6,862 bases of DNA from Xanthobacteraceae bacterium (lineage in GTDB: Bacteria > Pseudomonadota > Alphaproteobacteria > Rhizobiales > Xanthobacteraceae): assembly GCA_030043175.1 (NCBI GenBank), contig JASHYD010000626.1:1-6862 (forward strand), written 5' to 3'. Below the pieces are notes generated by a model. It made no database searches, was not told where the DNA came from, and saw only the letters and a list, made by a program, of their open reading frames with translations. Of the stretch, positions 5,094 through 6,862 are shown in pieces (the first letter of the stretch is position 1; each line of letters opens with the position of its first letter). The translations under genes and the position numbers were made by a program.

Positions 5094-6862
5094 ATGCCCG
5101 ATGACCGCAAGAAGCTTCGAGGGACCGTGGCCAGGCGACAGCCGGCAAGGTACTTGCTGCGCGACAGCGAGCGCCGACTGCGCCTTGTCACGGACAACGC
5201 ACCGGTTGCCATCGCGCAGTGCGACAGGCAAGCCCGCTTCAAGTTCGTCAACAGGCACTACGCGGAGCGGCTCGGTCTCACGCCAGAGCAGGTGATCGGC
5301 AAACCTATCCCGGAGGTGATCGGCGACAAAGCCTGGGCGACCTTTGAGCCCTTCTTCCGCGAGTGCCTCACCGGCAAGGCGGTCGAGTTCGATGTCGAGG
5401 TCGAGCTGCCTTACCAAGCGACCGACCCGCAGTTCACACATTGCTGCTATGAGCCCGAGTGGCGGAATAGCAAAGTCGTCGGGCTGGTCGCGGCAATCAC
5501 CAACATCACAGGCCTCAACCGTGCCGGAGCCGCTCTCCGTGAGAGCGAGGCGACATTCCGTGCCATGTTTGAAGTCAGCGGCGTCGGGAAGGTCGAGGTC
5601 GAGCCCGGAAGCGGCCGTTTCCTCCGCGCCAACGCCGCGATGTGCAAGTTCGTGGGCTACAGTGAGGCGGAGTTGCTCGACCGATCGGTGTACGACATAA
5701 CATATTCGGAGGACCTCACGCTTGACCGCGAGTTGTGTCGGCGACTGGAGGCCGGAGAGTCAGAGTTCGACGTGGAAAAGCGCTATGTCCGCCAGGACGG
5801 AAGCGTAGTCTGGGCGCGGACGACCATGAACGTCATCCGCGACGATTTCGGCAAGCCCTTGCGCCACATGGCCGTGATCCAGGATCTCAACGCGCGCAAG
5901 CAAGTGGAGCAAGCCCTCCAGGCGAGCAAAGATCGTCTACAGCTTGCCCTCGACGCAGCCCAGCTGGGATGGTGGGAGTACGATCCGCTTCGCCGCGTAC
6001 TCTTGTGGGATAGGCGCGCTCAGGAAATTTGCGGTTATGCCGAGAGTGAACTGACGAACGAAGAATTCCTGAAGCGGATACATCCTGACGACGCGACAAG
6101 ATTTTCGGCGGTCCGTGAGGCGGCGCTCGATCCGGTCGATCCGAAGCCCTACGGGAACGATTACCGGATCGTGCGGAGAGACGGAAAGGTCCGTTGGGTC
6201 GAGAGTCGTGGACGGGCTTATTTTGATGGCGCGGGGCCTGAGCGCCGGCTCGTGAGTTTCGTCGGCACCGTCCAGGACATTACCGAGCACAAGGAGCGCG
6301 AGGAAAAGGAGCACCTCCTCATGCGCGAGATCAACCATCGCGCTAAGAATATGCTCAGCGTCGTGCACGCAATCGCCCGCCAGACCGCCACCAAAAATTC
6401 TGAAGACTTCGTCGAGCGCTTCTCCCAGCGCATTCAGGCGCTTTCAGCCAATCACGACCTGCTTGTCCGCAACGAATGGAATGGCGTTGAGATCGAGGAC
6501 CTGGTTCGCGCCCAGCTCGCTCCCTTCGCCGACCTGATTGGTTCTCGTATTGTCGTGCTCGGCCCCAAGCTGCGCTTGAAGGCGGCTTCAGCGCAAACCG
6601 TTGGGCTCGTGCTTCACGAACTCGCCACCAACGCTGGGAAATACGGGGCGCTCTCCATGGATAGTGGCCGCGTCGATGTCTGCTGGGAGATCGACGCCGA
6701 TACTCTCAGCATGACGTGGACAGAGCGCGATGGGCCACGAGTGTCTGCGCCAACGCAGCGCGGATTCGGCACTATGGTTATGGAAGCGATGGCCGAGCAC
6801 AGCGTGGATGGCACGGTCGACCTTGATTATGCGCCCTCAGGCCTGACCTGGCGCTTGACCAG
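5094..6862 (+). CDS. HWE-family sensor histidine kinase with three PAS domains (3' end outside the window)
   Basis: From ATG 5094 the frame runs open to the window end (589 codons). Three PAS domains follow one another: about residues 26-138 (RLRLVTDNAPVAIAQCD to ITNIT), 150-265 (TFRAMFEVSGVGKVEVE to VIQDLN, with YVRQDGSVVW) and 277-397 (LQLALDAAQLGWWEYD to TVQDIT, with IHPDD). The kinase core has the H-box REINHRAKNMLSVV (His415 phosphoacceptor), the N-box LHELATNAGKYGALS (family-typical His508), the W-x-E signature TWTERDGP (Trp542, Glu544) and GFGTMVMEAM. These define the HWE class, which autophosphorylates on His and passes phosphate to a receiver protein, in many Alphaproteobacteria PhyR-type. 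No membrane segment, HAMP or receiver is seen, so it is a cytoplasmic sensor. The ligand or cofactor cannot be told; I see no LOV-type GRNCRFLQ motif. AAGGGG (5076-5081) lies 12 bases before this ATG; the alternative ATG 4932 is in frame. SGLTWRLT at the edge is close to the usual end of such kinases. Confidence 0.92.
   Translation, partial: MPDDRKKLRGTVARRQPARYLLRDSERRLRLVTDNAPVAIAQCDRQARFKFVNRHYAERLGLTPEQVIGKPIPEVIGDKAWATFEPFFRECLTGKAVEFDVEVELPYQATDPQFTHCCYEPEWRNSKVVGLVAAITNITGLNRAGAALRESEATFRAMFEVSGVGKVEVEPGSGRFLRANAAMCKFVGYSEAELLDRSVYDITYSEDLTLDRELCRRLEAGESEFDVEKRYVRQDGSVVWARTTMNVIRDDFGKPLRHMAVIQDLNARKQVEQALQASKDRLQLALDAAQLGWWEYDPLRRVLLWDRRAQEICGYAESELTNEEFLKRIHPDDATRFSAVREAALDPVDPKPYGNDYRIVRRDGKVRWVESRGRAYFDGAGPERRLVSFVGTVQDITEHKEREEKEHLLMREINHRAKNMLSVVHAIARQTATKNSEDFVERFSQRIQALSANHDLLVRNEWNGVEIEDLVRAQLAPFADLIGSRIVVLGPKLRLKAASAQTVGLVLHELATNAGKYGALSMDSGRVDVCWEIDADTLSMTWTERDGPRVSAPTQRGFGTMVMEAMAEHSVDGTVDLDYAPSGLTWRLT

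Noticed and set aside
4862..5251. 129-codon minus-strand open frame before and over the kinase start
   Set aside because: Its composition is Arg/Ser-rich without motifs, and much of it is antisense to the supported PAS domain of the kinase.

Overview
The window reads as a GC-rich chromosomal or accessory segment of an alphaproteobacterium, most likely from the order Hyphomicrobiales (a Bradyrhizobium/Nitrobacteraceae-like background is my best guess). The basis is codon use, a stand-alone CheB with a zinc-ribbon-like tail, a CheB/CheR/PAS hybrid, an HWE-family histidine kinase, and a promoter matching the alphaproteobacterial general-stress sigma factor EcfG. The taxonomic call is inference; there is no rRNA or tRNA gene here to anchor it.

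Layout. Positions 28-903 (minus strand) hold a stand-alone CheB-type methylesterase broken by an in-frame TAG at codon 50, with an apparent frameshift at its 3' end. Its start has a strong ribosome binding site and a GGAAC-N17-CGTT promoter just upstream. A non-coding divergent intergenic stretch follows to about 1388. Positions 1389-4347 (plus strand) hold one large CheB-CheR-PAS/coiled-coil hybrid, split by a one-base insertion at about 2719-2720 into a CheB+CheR half and a CheR-tail/PAS/coiled-coil/PAS/PAS half. Directly after it (4317-4484) is an out-of-frame remnant of a further PAS domain and the beginning of an HWE kinase H-box, then a short helical ORF of uncertain status (to 4689). 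On the minus strand, overlapping that ORF and the gap after it (4625-4788), lies a frameshifted remnant of another CheB C-terminal tail. Positions 5094-6862 (plus strand) hold an intact soluble triple-PAS HWE histidine kinase that runs off the window end only residues before its expected terminus.

How the parts fit. All recognised genes belong to a signalling theme: receiver-less CheB methylesterase, CheR methyltransferase, PAS sensory modules and an HWE kinase. No CheA, CheW, MCP or receiver protein is visible, so this is better seen as a non-canonical Che-like/PAS signalling locus than a flagellar chemotaxis operon. HWE kinases are known inputs to the PhyR-NepR-EcfG stress pathway, and an EcfG-like promoter in front of cheB fits such a link; that connection is inference. 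The most striking property is decay: three CheB-derived modules and one kinase remnant are each damaged (nonsense codon, frameshifts, apparent deletion), while the final kinase remains intact.
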